DNA of 64,000 nucleotides from Anaerolineaceae bacterium (GCA_020634135.1 JACKCG010000006.1:124001-188000); one strand, 5' to 3'; counted from the first letter of the stretch, positions 32,669-41,878 are shown. A program made the numbers and translations. The notes: generated by a model from the letters alone, not told the origin.

Positions 32669-34858
32669 TTACCCGCCCGGCACCCAGACGGGGTATTGAC
32701 CGCCCCCATTGGTAATCTGCTGCATTTCGCTGCCATCAGCGTGCATGACGAAGATTTCCTCCTGGGCGGTTTGCTGAGAAAATGTGGTAAACGCTACGAA
32801 GCCGCCATCCGGGCTGTAGGACGCACCCCACTCAAAGCCGGGGCCGTCGTAGAGAATTGCCCGGTTTTCCCCGCCGGAGTCCATTACACCAATAGCGGAA
32901 TGCCCCTCAATACCATCCTGATCCACCAGGTAAAGAATTGACTCGCCATCCGGGCTGAACGTCGGCGACCAGTCTTTGCTGGCGCTGCCGGTCAGTGTCG
33001 TGAAGTCCTGGGTCTGCGGGTTAAAGCGCCCAATATCCCAGGTGCTGCTGTCTTCAGGGTCGCCGGTGGTGAACACGAGATAAGCACTGCTGGGCGCATA
33101 GCGGGCGTGGCTGTTGCGTTTACCATTGCTGAAAACCATCTGGAGATCTTCACCGTTCGGGCGGATGCGGTAGAGGTCGAACGTGCCATCATTGCGCGTA
33201 TCTGACGAGAAGATGATCCACGCGCCGTCCGGTGACCAGGCGGGAACCCGGTCAAAGATGTTGTTCTGCGTGATTTTTCGCAGGCTATTCTCGCAACCCC
33301 CGGCGAGCGTGTCGCAGTTGGTCGGCATGATATAGATGTCCCAATCCCCATCCCGCTCCGATTGAAAAGCGATCCAATCCCCGTCCGGCGATACCGCCGC
33401 GTAGGATTCCGCCGCCTCGTGGGTGGTCAGGCGGGTCTCTTCTCCATCGCCCAAAGTGAGTTTATACAGGTCGAAGTTATTGTCCCGTTCTGCGAAATAG
33501 ATCAATGTGCCGGTGGCGCCATTGAGCGCCGCGTTCGCGGTGGCTGTCGGGCGCACTCCCACCGGGGCGGGCGTGGCTGTGTTGCCGGTGAGGTTGGTGG
33601 TGGGTAGTAAAGCGCTGCGGGCGGCGGCGCTGGTGGGGTCGAGTGTGGGCGGCCCATCGGGGTCAAACGTGCTGTTTGCAACCAGGCTGTCACTTTCGGT
33701 TGGCACGACGCCGGCACTACCACCGCCCCCGGTCACCAGTGTAATCACGATGATGGCGATAATCACCAGGACGGTCAGCAGGCCGCAACCGATCAAACCA
33801 CCGACGGCGGCACTCATCCACGCCCCGTTTCCCTGTTTTCGCCGCCGCCGCGAGACCGGCCAGTTCGCCGGGATACTGCTGCTGGTCGCCATGCGTGGCT
33901 GGCTGACCGGGGGGGCGGTATACGACTGCTGGGAAAGCGGTGGGGCGGGCTGTGGAGCGGGCGTCTGAACACGCGGCTGCGGGCGTGGCAACGAGGGCTG
34001 CGTATCGTGCATGGTGGTGACAACCCGGTTGGCGGCTCGTTTGAGTGCTTCCGCCAGACCAGTGGCATGGGGATACCGTTCATCACGATCTTTGCGCAGC
34101 GCCCGTAAAATCACATTCTCCACTGCCAGCGAAATCTCGGCGTTATAGGTGCGTGGGGCAGGCGGTTGGGCGGTCACCTGCAACACAGCGATGCTGTAGG
34201 GAGTATCGCTCTCAAAAGGCCGTCTCCCGGTGAGCATCTCGAACAACATGACGCCCAGGGCATAGACATCACTGCGGTTATCGAGCGGATGCCCCTGCGC
34301 CTGTTCCGGACTCATGTAGCTGGGCGTGCCGACCACGCCCTGAGTCGTGATGCCCGCGCCCTGTTCGCCCAGGATACGGGCGATGCCGAAGTCGGTGAGG
34401 AAAGCGCCGCCGCCGTCATCCAGCAGGATGTTGCTCGGCTTGAGGTCGCGGTGCAGCACTTTCTTGCCGTGAGCGTAGTCCAGGGCCGGAGCGACCTGTT
34501 CGATAATGCTGATGACCATGTCAAGGTCGAGCCGACCTTGCTTGAGCAGGTCGTCCACCGAGCCACCGGCCATGTACCGCATGACGATATACGGGCGACC
34601 ATCGAACTCGCCGTAGTCATGCACCGGCACAATCGCCCGGTGCTCCAACTGCGAGACGATTTTCACTTCCTGGTTAAACCGCTGTAAGTAGGTGTCATCG
34701 TGGGCGTATTGCGAAGGCAGCACTTTTACAGCAACAGTGCGGTTCATCATTGAAACCTGGCGCGCGCGATAAACGGTCGCCATCCCGCCCCTGCCAATTA
34801 CATCCAGGATTTCATAGCCACCGATTTGTTTCCCGATCAGGTCATCTGTCGCAGGCAT
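32669..34858 (-). CDS. Membrane Ser/Thr protein kinase with extracellular TolB/WD40-like propeller
   Basis: The 729-residue protein has a Hanks-type kinase domain (about 14-270): glycine loop IGRGGMATVYRA, Lys45 (VAVKVLP), HRDLKPSN with Asp138, DFG with Asp156 and the SYMSPEQ activation segment. A Pro/Gln-rich juxtamembrane region follows, then one transmembrane helix (GLLTVLVIIAIIVITLV, about 365-385), a Thr/Pro linker and a C-terminal propeller with repeated SPDG motifs (VSPDGDWIAFQSE, WSPDGAWIIFSSD, FSPDGESILY, YSPDGGFVAFTT). The propeller probably senses a wall or periplasmic cue. The promoter region holds a 14-bp palindrome. Confidence 0.95.
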   Translation of the reverse strand: MPATDDLIGKQIGGYEILDVIGRGGMATVYRARQVSMMNRTVAVKVLPSQYAHDDTYLQRFNQEVKIVSQLEHRAIVPVHDYGEFDGRPYIVMRYMAGGSVDDLLKQGRLDLDMVISIIEQVAPALDYAHGKKVLHRDLKPSNILLDDGGGAFLTDFGIARILGEQGAGITTQGVVGTPSYMSPEQAQGHPLDNRSDVYALGVMLFEMLTGRRPFESDTPYSIAVLQVTAQPPAPRTYNAEISLAVENVILRALRKDRDERYPHATGLAEALKRAANRVVTTMHDTQPSLPRPQPRVQTPAPQPAPPLSQQSYTAPPVSQPRMATSSSIPANWPVSRRRRKQGNGAWMSAAVGGLIGCGLLTVLVIIAIIVITLVTGGGGSAGVVPTESDSLVANSTFDPDGPPTLDPTSAAARSALLPTTNLTGNTATPAPVGVRPTATANAALNGATGTLIYFAERDNNFDLYKLTLGDGEETRLTTHEAAESYAAVSPDGDWIAFQSERDGDWDIYIMPTNCDTLAGGCENSLRKITQNNIFDRVPAWSPDGAWIIFSSDTRNDGTFDLYRIRPNGEDLQMVFSNGKRNSHARYAPSSAYLVFTTGDPEDSSTWDIGRFNPQTQDFTTLTGSASKDWSPTFSPDGESILYLVDQDGIEGHSAIGVMDSGGENRAILYDGPGFEWGASYSPDGGFVAFTTFSQQTAQEEIFVMHADGSEMQQITNGGGQYPVWVPGG

Positions 34859-35223
34859 AAAGACGGCATTCCAGAATAGTTAGACTCTGCCACAAGTGGC
34901 ACTAGGAGCATTATAGTGCAAACAAGAGGCGAAAAACAAACGGGAAACGGGCGATTTCCTGGCGGGAGCAGGGCATGTGAATCCGACTCTGGCATTTTCG
35001 CCAGACCCCCGTTATACTCACTGGCATGATACATTTTTCGCACGGACTCCTCTTTTCACTCACTTGCATGTCGCATGGTGGGGCGCGCCATAGTTCAGCG
35101 CGCCTGGTATCTGTGTAATATTTCGTCAAATTTCGTAATATTCGACGGTCAGGGGGCGCACCTCTGGCCGTTTTTGATTCAGTGCCGGCGGGCGTCTGCT
35201 GCCATCCATAGGGAGGGAACAAA
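34859..35223. other. Divergent intergenic region between kinase and ABC-F genes
   Basis: 365 bp. It holds the kinase promoter and palindrome on the left. On the right, GTAATATT occurs twice in direct orientation at 35115-35122 and 35135-35142, 20 bp apart, about 80 bp before the ABC-F start. I see no leader peptide with confidence, although ABC-F genes often have attenuating leaders. Confidence 0.5.
34888..34939 (-). promoter_or_regulatory. Kinase gene promoter with downstream palindrome
   Basis: On the minus strand TTGTTT (34939-34934) and TATAAT (34915-34910) are 18 bp apart. The palindrome TGCCACAAGTGGCA (34888-34901) lies just downstream of the expected start point, a usual repressor position. 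Confidence 0.4.
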
Positions 35224-36873
35224 ATGCACATTATTCAGATTGACCGCCTGACAGTGAACCATGCCGGACGCGAGATTTTCCGCGATCTCACCTGGGCGAT
35301 CAGCGACAAAGAGCGTACCGGGCTGGTCGGGCCGAACGGGTCGGGGAAGTCCTCACTGCTCAAGGCGCTGGCGGGAGTTGTTACGCCGGAAAGTGGCACG
35401 ATTATCGCCCAACGCGGTGTCAGTATCGGCTATCTGCCGCAGGACGTGGCGCTCACGCCGGGGCGCACGCTGCTTGAGGAGGCGCTGGTGATTCCGCCGG
35501 AACTGGCGCAAATTGAAGCCGAACTCGAACGGCTGGAAAACCGACTGGCTGACCCCTCGGTTTATGGCGACGAGGGGAAACTGGCGCGGACGCTGGCGCA
35601 GCAGGAAACCGCGCTCGAACGCTACGCGGCGCTGGGCGGCCCGCAGCACGAATCACGGGTGAAAGACACGCTGGCCCGGTTGGGCATCACCCCGGCGGAC
35701 TACGATTTGCCGACGGATACCCTGAGCGGCGGGCAGAAAAAGCTGGTCATGCTGGCGCGGCTTTCGGTGGAACTGCCAACGGTTCTGCTGCTGGACGAGC
35801 CGGATAATCACCTTGACCTGGATGCCAAGCAGAACCTGGAGCGGTTTATTGCCGCTTACCCTGGCGCGGTGGTGATTGTGTCGCATGACCGTTATCTGCT
35901 GGATGAGGTTGCCAGCCAGATTGCCGAACTCGAAAACGGCAGGCTGACACTGTATCCCGGCAACTATACGGCTTACGCCAACGAGCGCGAACTGCGCCGT
36001 CTACGCCAGCAGCAGCAGTATCTCGCTCAACAGAAGGAAATCACGCGGATCGAGACGATGATTCACATCTGGGAGCAGAAGGCGAAAGCCGACCTGAGCG
36101 AACGCCATGCGCGGCAGGCCGCCAGCCGACGCAAGATGCTCAGCCGCATGGAAGAGCGTGGCGAGGTCATCGAACGGGTGACGGAACGGCGGTTGATGGA
36201 AATTGAGTTGGATGGCTGGCGTGGCAGTAACAAGGCGCTGGAACTCAAGAACGTGGCGATGGGCTTTGGCGATGACCTGCTGTTCCTGGACGTGAACCTG
36301 CTCATCAAGCACGGGGAGCGCGTCGGGCTGGTCGGGCCGAATGGCGCGGGGAAGTCGGTGCTGTTCCGGCTGATTCTGGGGCAGCTCGAGCCGCTGGAAG
36401 GGGAGATCAAGATTGGCCCCAGTTCGCAGATTGGATACTACTCGCAGGAACACCAGACGCTGGCGGCGTGGCTGGATCGAACCCCGCTGGAACTGGTGCG
36501 CGACATCAAACCGATGAGCGAGGGGGACGGCGTAGCCTTCCTGCTGAAGTTCCGCTACACCTACGAACAGACGCGGATGCCGGTACGCTCCTTCAGCGGC
36601 GGGGAGCGCAGCCGCTTACAACTGGCGTGCCTGATGCTCCAGAATCCGAATCTGCTGCTGCTGGACGAACCGAGCAACAACCTGGATATTCAGTCGGTGG
36701 AGGTGCTGGAAAGCGTGCTGGATGACTTCGAGGGGGCGGTGCTGGCGATTTCGCATGACCGCTACTTCCTGGATCGCGTGGCGGATCGGGTGGTGGAACT
36801 CGACAACGGGGCGCTGACGGCCTACATCGGCGGGTATACCGACTACCTGGCGGCGCGGGATGGGAGACGGTAG
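35224..36873 (+). CDS. ABC-F type ATPase (ribosome-associated)
   Basis: The 549-residue protein has two ABC domains and no membrane segments. Domain 1 has Walker A GPNGSGKSS, signature LSGGQKK and Walker B LLLDEPDNHLD; domain 2 has GPNGAGKSV, FSGGERSR and LLLDEPSNNLD. Between them lies the coiled-coil P-site tRNA interaction linker (about 240-330; RLRQQQQYLAQQKEITRIE). ABC-F proteins act on the ribosome in translation rescue or antibiotic protection. The DEP-D/S-N variation is usual. AGGGAGGG precedes the ATG. No resistance gene is adjacent, so a housekeeping EttA/Uup-type role is as likely. Confidence 0.93.
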   Translation: MHIIQIDRLTVNHAGREIFRDLTWAISDKERTGLVGPNGSGKSSLLKALAGVVTPESGTIIAQRGVSIGYLPQDVALTPGRTLLEEALVIPPELAQIEAELERLENRLADPSVYGDEGKLARTLAQQETALERYAALGGPQHESRVKDTLARLGITPADYDLPTDTLSGGQKKLVMLARLSVELPTVLLLDEPDNHLDLDAKQNLERFIAAYPGAVVIVSHDRYLLDEVASQIAELENGRLTLYPGNYTAYANERELRRLRQQQQYLAQQKEITRIETMIHIWEQKAKADLSERHARQAASRRKMLSRMEERGEVIERVTERRLMEIELDGWRGSNKALELKNVAMGFGDDLLFLDVNLLIKHGERVGLVGPNGAGKSVLFRLILGQLEPLEGEIKIGPSSQIGYYSQEHQTLAAWLDRTPLELVRDIKPMSEGDGVAFLLKFRYTYEQTRMPVRSFSGGERSRLQLACLMLQNPNLLLLDEPSNNLDIQSVEVLESVLDDFEGAVLAISHDRYFLDRVADRVVELDNGALTAYIGGYTDYLAARDGRR

Positions 36874-36929
36874 AAAATGGTTGGGGTATGATGATGCTCT
36901 TCAAAAACTAGTACGGTGATGAGGTTTTT

Positions 36930-36951
36930 GGGAGCGCACATTGGCGCTCCC
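36930..36951 (+). terminator. Strong hairpin after the ABC-F gene
   Basis: GGGAGCGC (36930-36937) pairs perfectly with GCGCTCCC (36944-36951) with loop ACATTG, 57 nt after the stop. There is a T-run before but not after the stem, so terminator function is uncertain. Confidence 0.45.
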
Positions 36952-37212
36952 ATACCCGCCCCTCATTTCAGGCTGATTTCGTAGGGGCAGCCCGGTTTGT
37001 CGTCGTGTTGAATTGTTAAACTGCATTATCATGCCCCGGCCAGCCATGCCTTATGAGTTCTTAAATCAGTCTATCCTTTATCTATCGAGCAGGTCAATCC
37101 TGTTGAAAGATACGTTTTATGTGAAATACGAACAGCGAAAGGTTCACTTTAGCCGTTGGCTGCTAGCCACTAGCCACTGGCGTTTTAGCATTTTAGCTGG
37201 TTAGCATCTTAG

Positions 37213-37402
37213 TGCTTCATCCGGTAAATCAGTTAAGTAACGAAGCAGGGGATTCGGAGGGACACCCTTCTGGGTGTCCGGCGCGGACGAGGCAGGCCTC
37301 GTCCCTACACCCGTTTTTTAGAAACTTACCGGACACAGCACTTAGCCGGACGGAAAAATGCCGTCCCTACGCCTGTTCTTGAGAAACTTGCCGGATGAAG
37401 CA
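37213..37402. mobile_element. Palindrome-rich MITE-like element
   Basis: The ends are inverted: TGCTTCATCCGG (37213-37224) and CCGGATGAAGCA (37391-37402). Inside are three perfect hairpins: GGACACCC/GGGTGTCC (37260-37279), GGACGAGG/CCTCGTCC (37285-37304) and GGACGG/CCGTCC (37348-37366). Two near-identical direct repeats each follow a hairpin, CGTCCCTACNCC to AGAAACTTNCCGGA at about 37300-37332 and 37362-37394. There is no coding capacity. I read it as a small non-autonomous or dispersed palindromic repeat; no target duplication could be confirmed. Confidence 0.5.
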
Positions 37403-37760
37403 TCTTAGCTTCTCAGGTGACCTGGAGTTCAATTTTCTCCCAGATGTGCGCTAACCCGCCGCTACCAATAACTAAAAACCGATGACTGAAAACTCACCGG
37501 CCTTTCCTGATAGGCATTTCTCCCAAACTATTTCACATAGAGCGTAAGATAGATACGCTGTGCCGGGGATTCAAAGTGCCGGTTATGGTGGGCTGTTCAA
37601 TCAGGGGGATGCCTAGCATCACGCTCTGTGTCCTCTTCAGGATTTTATGCCGCAGGGGATTTGGCTGTAGAGTCAATGAACTACAGAGCGGAAAAACAAT
37701 GCGTGTCCCCCAGCGTATTGTGCCACCGGGGGACGGTCTGCGCAGGAGTAGTGCCGGGGG

Positions 37761-37964
37761 CTATTCATCCCCCAACATGCGAATCAAGGCCATGCCGCCA
37801 ACAACGGCAATAGCGGCGATACCGAGGAACATCACGATTTCCAACAGCGGGGGCTGCTCAACGGCCTCCACCACATCGCCGTTTTGTGCCAGAGCCGGTG
37901 CTGCGAGTGCCAGTGTCGCCAGTGCTATAACCGTCATTCGAGTAATTTGTCGCCAGGGGCGCAT
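37761..37964 (-). CDS. Small membrane protein downstream of the bc operon
   Basis: The 67-residue protein has a likely signal peptide (MTVIALATLALAAPALA), a short acidic outer segment (QNGDVVEAVEQPPL) and a transmembrane helix (LEIVMFLGIAAIAVVGGMALIR) ending in MLGDE. AGGAGA lies before the ATG. It follows the cytochrome c gene by 150 bp, with a terminator-like hairpin between (38063-38083), so it may be expressed by read-through or from its own promoter. Small single-helix subunits are common in cytochrome bc/b6f complexes; that role here is inference. Confidence 0.6.
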   Translation of the reverse strand: MRPWRQITRMTVIALATLALAAPALAQNGDVVEAVEQPPLLEIVMFLGIAAIAVVGGMALIRMLGDE

Positions 37965-38062
37965 AAGAAGAATCTCCTGTAGTGTGTTTTCACTGCCAAT
38001 TGCGCAGTATAGAGGTGTGTATAACGTCTATTGTACCCCGTCTGTGCCAGGAAATACACAAA

Positions 38063-38083
38063 CCCCCGGTCAACTGCCGGGGG
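38063..38083 (-). terminator. Terminator-like hairpin behind the cytochrome c gene
   Basis: CCCCCGG (38063-38069) pairs with CCGGGGG (38077-38083); on the minus strand the stem is followed by TTTGTG. It lies 31 nt after the cytochrome c stop and could end or attenuate the bc operon before the small membrane protein gene. Confidence 0.6.
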
Positions 38084-38114
38084 CTTGCAAGTGGAACAGT
38101 CAATCGCCGCCGGA

Positions 38115-39260
38115 TTATTCCGGTGAAGGTCCGGTCTGGGTCTCCAGGAAGGCGACCAGGTCGGCAATCTTCTGAAGGGTCAACTGATCGGCGAAGTTGG
38201 GTGTCATGGCATTCGGGTACGCCGGCGGTGCCAGGAAATTCCCTGGATACAGAATGCTTTCCACAATGTACTTCTCTGGTGAGTAACCGGCAAACTCTGG
38301 CAGAGTCAGGCGCGAGTCGACTATCCGGGTGTAGGTGCCTTCCAGGGCGGGCGCGACCAGTCCTGCCCCCGCTACATGGCAGCCAGCACACGCCAGCGAG
38401 CCATTATAGAGGGTCTGCCCGGACTGCGGGTCACCGACAACAGTCGCCAGCGCCGCAACCACCGCATCCACATCGCTGTTGAATTCCTGGGCAATGCTCG
38501 GTTCAGTAGACGCCCCCACGAATGTCGCCGGGTCTACTGGCTGAACGGCGAAGTGCCGGACGGCAAACAGGTCGTCCAGAGTCCAGTCGCGGTTCCAGTT
38601 CAGGATGTAGTTGGTGACATCCCGAATCTGGTCATCGCGCAGCGGGCCACCGGCGGCCTGTGACCAGGCGGGCATTGCGCCCAATGAGGAGTATTTGGCG
38701 CTGGCCGGGCGGCCATGAACCAGGGTGGTGAAGATGAACGAGTCGAGCGTGCCGACCCAACCGAGGTTCTTCGTCCGGCTGAATTGCAGGGGATCATACC
38801 CCATGTCAACCGCCGCCTGTACCTGGCTGCGCGCCTGGTTTGCTACGGCTTCAATCTCGGTATTGATGGCTTCCAGACGGGCGTCAATTTCGGCTTTACG
38901 GGCATCGGTGGTATCCGAATGGCCGCGTTCCACCTGGAGCGCCTTCTTTTCGGTGTTCAGCTCGGTAATCTGCTGCGTCATCTCCGGGAAGAAATCATAC
39001 CCGAAAAGCTGGGGATTATTCAGCCCTGGGCCTGCGCCCTGTACCCCACGCCCGTCTGAACTGTGGCATGTTGAGCAGTTGACGACGTAGAGTGCCGCCC
39101 CATTTTCAATCGAGCGGGCCAGCTGCAAATCCTGATAGGCTTGCATCCGGGCGCCCTCGTTGATGGCGACCCAGCCAGAAACAATCATGATCGCCAGAAA
39201 AGCAACCGTTCCGACCAGGACGCGATTTTCAATTCGTCCGATTAACATACGTTCAAGCAT
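38115..39260 (-). CDS. Membrane-anchored dihaem cytochrome c of the bc complex
   Basis: The 381-residue protein has an N-terminal transmembrane anchor (about 14-33) and two c-type haem sites: CSTCH at 62-66, with probable Met ligand in GAMPAWS (Met186), and CAGCH at 281-285, with Met in NAMTPNF. The first haem domain is split by about 60 residues rich in Glu/Lys/Ala (about 91-150; TQQITELNTEKKALQVE) that look like a coiled coil, not a usual cytochrome c element. It should take electrons from the Rieske/cytochrome b module outside the membrane. It starts 11 bp behind the cytochrome b gene. Confidence 0.92.
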   Translation of the reverse strand: MLERMLIGRIENRVLVGTVAFLAIMIVSGWVAINEGARMQAYQDLQLARSIENGAALYVVNCSTCHSSDGRGVQGAGPGLNNPQLFGYDFFPEMTQQITELNTEKKALQVERGHSDTTDARKAEIDARLEAINTEIEAVANQARSQVQAAVDMGYDPLQFSRTKNLGWVGTLDSFIFTTLVHGRPASAKYSSLGAMPAWSQAAGGPLRDDQIRDVTNYILNWNRDWTLDDLFAVRHFAVQPVDPATFVGASTEPSIAQEFNSDVDAVVAALATVVGDPQSGQTLYNGSLACAGCHVAGAGLVAPALEGTYTRIVDSRLTLPEFAGYSPEKYIVESILYPGNFLAPPAYPNAMTPNFADQLTLQKIADLVAFLETQTGPSPE

Positions 39261-39271
39261 CGGCTTCTATC

Positions 39272-41095
39272 CTAGTTATTAAAGTAGGCCGAATTTTCGT
39301 GGATGAAGATGTGCACGACATTGAACCGGCGAATCGGTTCGCCCAGTTCGTTCAATACCAGCACCGGCTCACCGTTTTCGCCTAACACCGGCTTACCGCC
39401 TTCCGTTTGCACTTCGTTCCACGTGATGATGACATCCAGGCGCTTCAGGCCGATCTGGTTATCCGTGATAACCACCGCGCCCCAGGCATCGTTAAGCTCG
39501 CTGTTATTGATTTCCAGCAGGTGGGCGAACTCTTCCATCACGGCATACAGTTCAGGCGCGTCGCCTGGCACTGGCCGGAAGGTGATGCTGGTGGTTTGCA
39601 GACCAGCGGCGGTCAGTTCCGCTGCGATCTCTTTTTCCTCGGTGTTGCGCGTGATATTCGCGTCTGCGGTGAAGGGTTGTTCAATCAGCGCGTTGAAGTC
39701 TTCCACCGCCTGCGGAATGCTATCCACTCCGTACTCAAACTGGCGTGTGGTATAGTATCCGGGCTTCAATTCCTCAAACGGAATTGGCAAGAGCTTGCCA
39801 ATATGATTATGCGCTGGGGGGAAGGTCAGTTCATGCAGAATTTCCGAATCCGCCGAAGTCGAAACCGCGAATTCCGATAACCCCATATAGCTGAACCAGG
39901 ACGAGAGCGAGATCAGGGCGAGGCCGACGCTAATCATCACGCGCCGGTCAGCAAAGCGGCGGCTCTTGCTCACATCCAGGTAGGGCAGCACGGCTAACCC
40001 GCCAACAACGATGCCGGGGAAGATGATGCCCCAGAACACCTTGTCACCCAGTTTAAGCGCCCCTTGAATCCACAGGAAATACCAGGGCGCAGTCGTACCG
40101 AGCGGTGTAATCTGCGGATCGGCGTGGTTTTCCAGCGGCGCATCGTAGAACCAGACACACAACACAATCAGAATCAGGGTGGTAACTGCAATCCACATGA
40201 TTTCGCTGGTCAGCACGTCGGGGATAAAGTAAACGCGCTTATCGAGCGGCACGCGCTTGGCGGTGTCTTCGCCCTTGTTCTCTTTTTGTGGCGGCAGGCT
40301 GTGGCCGTGCAGAATCACCTTGTAATAGTGGACGCCGGTGAAGACGAACAGCAGCGCCGGCAGCGCCAGCACATGCACCAGGTAGAAGCGCAGCAAACCG
40401 TTCGCCCCGATTTCCGGGCCGCCACGAATGAGCAGGTTAAGGTTTGTGCCGACGATTTCCGGCGGAGTGGCCTCAATCATGGACGCCCCAATCGTCACCG
40501 CCCACAGCGCCAACTGGTCCCACGGCAGCAGATAGCCGGTGAAGCTCAGAAAACCGGTGAGCGCCAGCAGGATGACGCCGGTAAACCAGGTGAACTGGCG
40601 CGGCTTCTTGTAGCTGGCTGTGAATAACGTGCGCATCATGTGGAGCGCGACGATCAAGACCATCGCTTCCGCCCCCAGACGATGCAGGTCGCGTATCAAC
40701 TGTCCCAGCGGGACATTGCCCAGGATATTGAGCATGTCGGAATAGGCAACCTGGGGCGAGGGCGTATACCAGACCATCAGGAAAATGCCGGTAATGGTCT
40801 CAAAAAACACAAAATAAGTCGAAAGCCAGCCAAGGCGAAAAGTCGGGTATAAGCCGGTGACATCCGAATTAAAGTAGCTGGGGCGCATGTGCAGCCAGAA
40901 GCCATCGGCATGTGGCCGCAAACGGGGATTTGGCCGCCGGCTGGGGGCTTCGCCGCGTATCGCCTCGCGCAGGTCCTGGATATTCAACCCTGCGGTCAGG
41001 CGTTCTACCGACTCATCCACCACCTCAAAAACGGCCTTCTTCAACCCCTTTTCCTTGACATCATCAAGGAATGATGGAAAGGGAAGGACGGACAT
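39272..41095 (-). CDS. Cytochrome b subunit of quinol:cytochrome c reductase, long form
   Basis: The 607-residue protein combines both halves of cytochrome b (b6 plus subunit IV) in one chain. Haem ligands are His138/His152 (DLHRL, ALHMM; 13 residues between) and His241/His256 (LVHVL, GVHYY; 14 between, as in b6f-type proteins). The quinol-site motif, normally PEWY, reads APWY at 336-339 in GTTAPWYFLW. After the last membrane helix (about 385-415) a soluble extension of about 190 residues runs to the end (ALIEQPFTADANITRN, NVVHIFIHENSAY), unlike ordinary cytochrome b. A soluble head of about 80 residues precedes helix A. The gene lies between Rieske and cytochrome c genes. Confidence 0.93.
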   Translation of the reverse strand: MSVLPFPSFLDDVKEKGLKKAVFEVVDESVERLTAGLNIQDLREAIRGEAPSRRPNPRLRPHADGFWLHMRPSYFNSDVTGLYPTFRLGWLSTYFVFFETITGIFLMVWYTPSPQVAYSDMLNILGNVPLGQLIRDLHRLGAEAMVLIVALHMMRTLFTASYKKPRQFTWFTGVILLALTGFLSFTGYLLPWDQLALWAVTIGASMIEATPPEIVGTNLNLLIRGGPEIGANGLLRFYLVHVLALPALLFVFTGVHYYKVILHGHSLPPQKENKGEDTAKRVPLDKRVYFIPDVLTSEIMWIAVTTLILIVLCVWFYDAPLENHADPQITPLGTTAPWYFLWIQGALKLGDKVFWGIIFPGIVVGGLAVLPYLDVSKSRRFADRRVMISVGLALISLSSWFSYMGLSEFAVSTSADSEILHELTFPPAHNHIGKLLPIPFEELKPGYYTTRQFEYGVDSIPQAVEDFNALIEQPFTADANITRNTEEKEIAAELTAAGLQTTSITFRPVPGDAPELYAVMEEFAHLLEINNSELNDAWGAVVITDNQIGLKRLDVIITWNEVQTEGGKPVLGENGEPVLVLNELGEPIRRFNVVHIFIHENSAYFNN

Positions 41096-41137
41096 TAGCG
41101 TACTCCTCGTTCGGGAATATAGGGACCTGAATAAGAC

Positions 41138-41722
41138 TTATTCATCAAGCCGGTCAGCGCTCTTATAACGAGAACCGGTGTTGATCGCAACGCTGGCAAT
41201 CGTGCGGCCTTCTAACGGAATTGGCCCGCCATCCGGGATTCCTTCAACGCCTGTCGTGGCGACTGTGCCATCGTCAAATGTTACCGTTGCTTCAAACTTA
41301 TCCATGCTGCGCGGCGCAGGGCCTTCAATGTATTTGCCGGTACGCTCGAATTTCGAGCCATGGCAGGGGCATTCAAACCGGTTATTGGTTTCCACCCACT
41401 TTGGCAGGCAGCCCAGGTGCGTACACACGCCATACAGGACATACAGACCCCGGTCTTCGACATTCGATAACCAGAAGCGCCCGGCGGGGACTGACATCGG
41501 GATTTTGTTCGGCGCGGGGACTGTGTCGCCGGCGATATTAAAGACGCCACCGAACTCACCTTCTTTGAAACGAGGCAGTGCAAACCAGACTAATCCAGCA
41601 GCCGCCTCCCCTAACAGCAGGGCGATAGACGCGCCCCAGATATAGTACAGAAACTCGCGGCGGCTGGGCGCATCAACGCCAACAGATGGCATGTTGGCCT
41701 GTGCCGCACTTGCAGTAGCCAT
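41138..41722 (-). CDS. Rieske iron-sulfur protein
   Basis: The 194-residue protein carries the 2Fe-2S ligands in CTHLGC (Cys100, His102) and CPCHGS (Cys118, His121), with Cys105 and Cys120 available for the stabilising disulphide. The N-terminus SRREFLYYIWGASIALLLG looks like a Tat-type signal anchor, as expected for a folded cluster protein placed outside the membrane. The start at 41722 is supported by GGAGGGAG upstream; the longer frame has none. First gene of the operon Rieske, cytochrome b (42-bp gap), cytochrome c (11-bp gap). It passes electrons from quinol oxidation to cytochrome c. Confidence 0.95.
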   Translation of the reverse strand: MATASAAQANMPSVGVDAPSRREFLYYIWGASIALLLGEAAAGLVWFALPRFKEGEFGGVFNIAGDTVPAPNKIPMSVPAGRFWLSNVEDRGLYVLYGVCTHLGCLPKWVETNNRFECPCHGSKFERTGKYIEGPAPRSMDKFEATVTFDDGTVATTGVEGIPDGGPIPLEGRTIASVAINTGSRYKSADRLDE

Positions 41723-41878
41723 GATAGACACTCCCTCCTGAGAACCTATCTTCAAACAAATAGTGTACCGCAGCTTACCCCAAAAACCACATCTTCCCAA
41801 CCCTCAGGAAAGATATGCTGATGAATAAAGGCCGAATCTAATAAAACACAGAATCGGGAATCTGCTACACGAATGTAA

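Larger units (their letters stand above)
36874..37760. other. Long non-coding region with palindromes and dispersed repeats
   Basis: About 890 bp without a supportable gene. It contains the hairpin at 36930-36951, heptamer-like runs at about 37150-37210 (CTAGCCA CTAGCCA) and 37470-37497 (GACTGAAAACT), and the palindrome-rich element at 37213-37402. The rest shows nothing I can name. Confidence 0.65.

Noticed and set aside
35224..36873. ATPase subunit for the sugar transporter at 52-55 kb
   Set aside because: The protein has two ABC domains in one chain with an ABC-F tRNA-interaction linker and lacks the MalK-type regulatory domain.
37576..38175. Plus-strand open frame of 199 codons
   Set aside because: It overlaps antisense the small membrane protein gene and the end of the cytochrome c gene, and its product looks random (Cys/Arg/Ser-rich).
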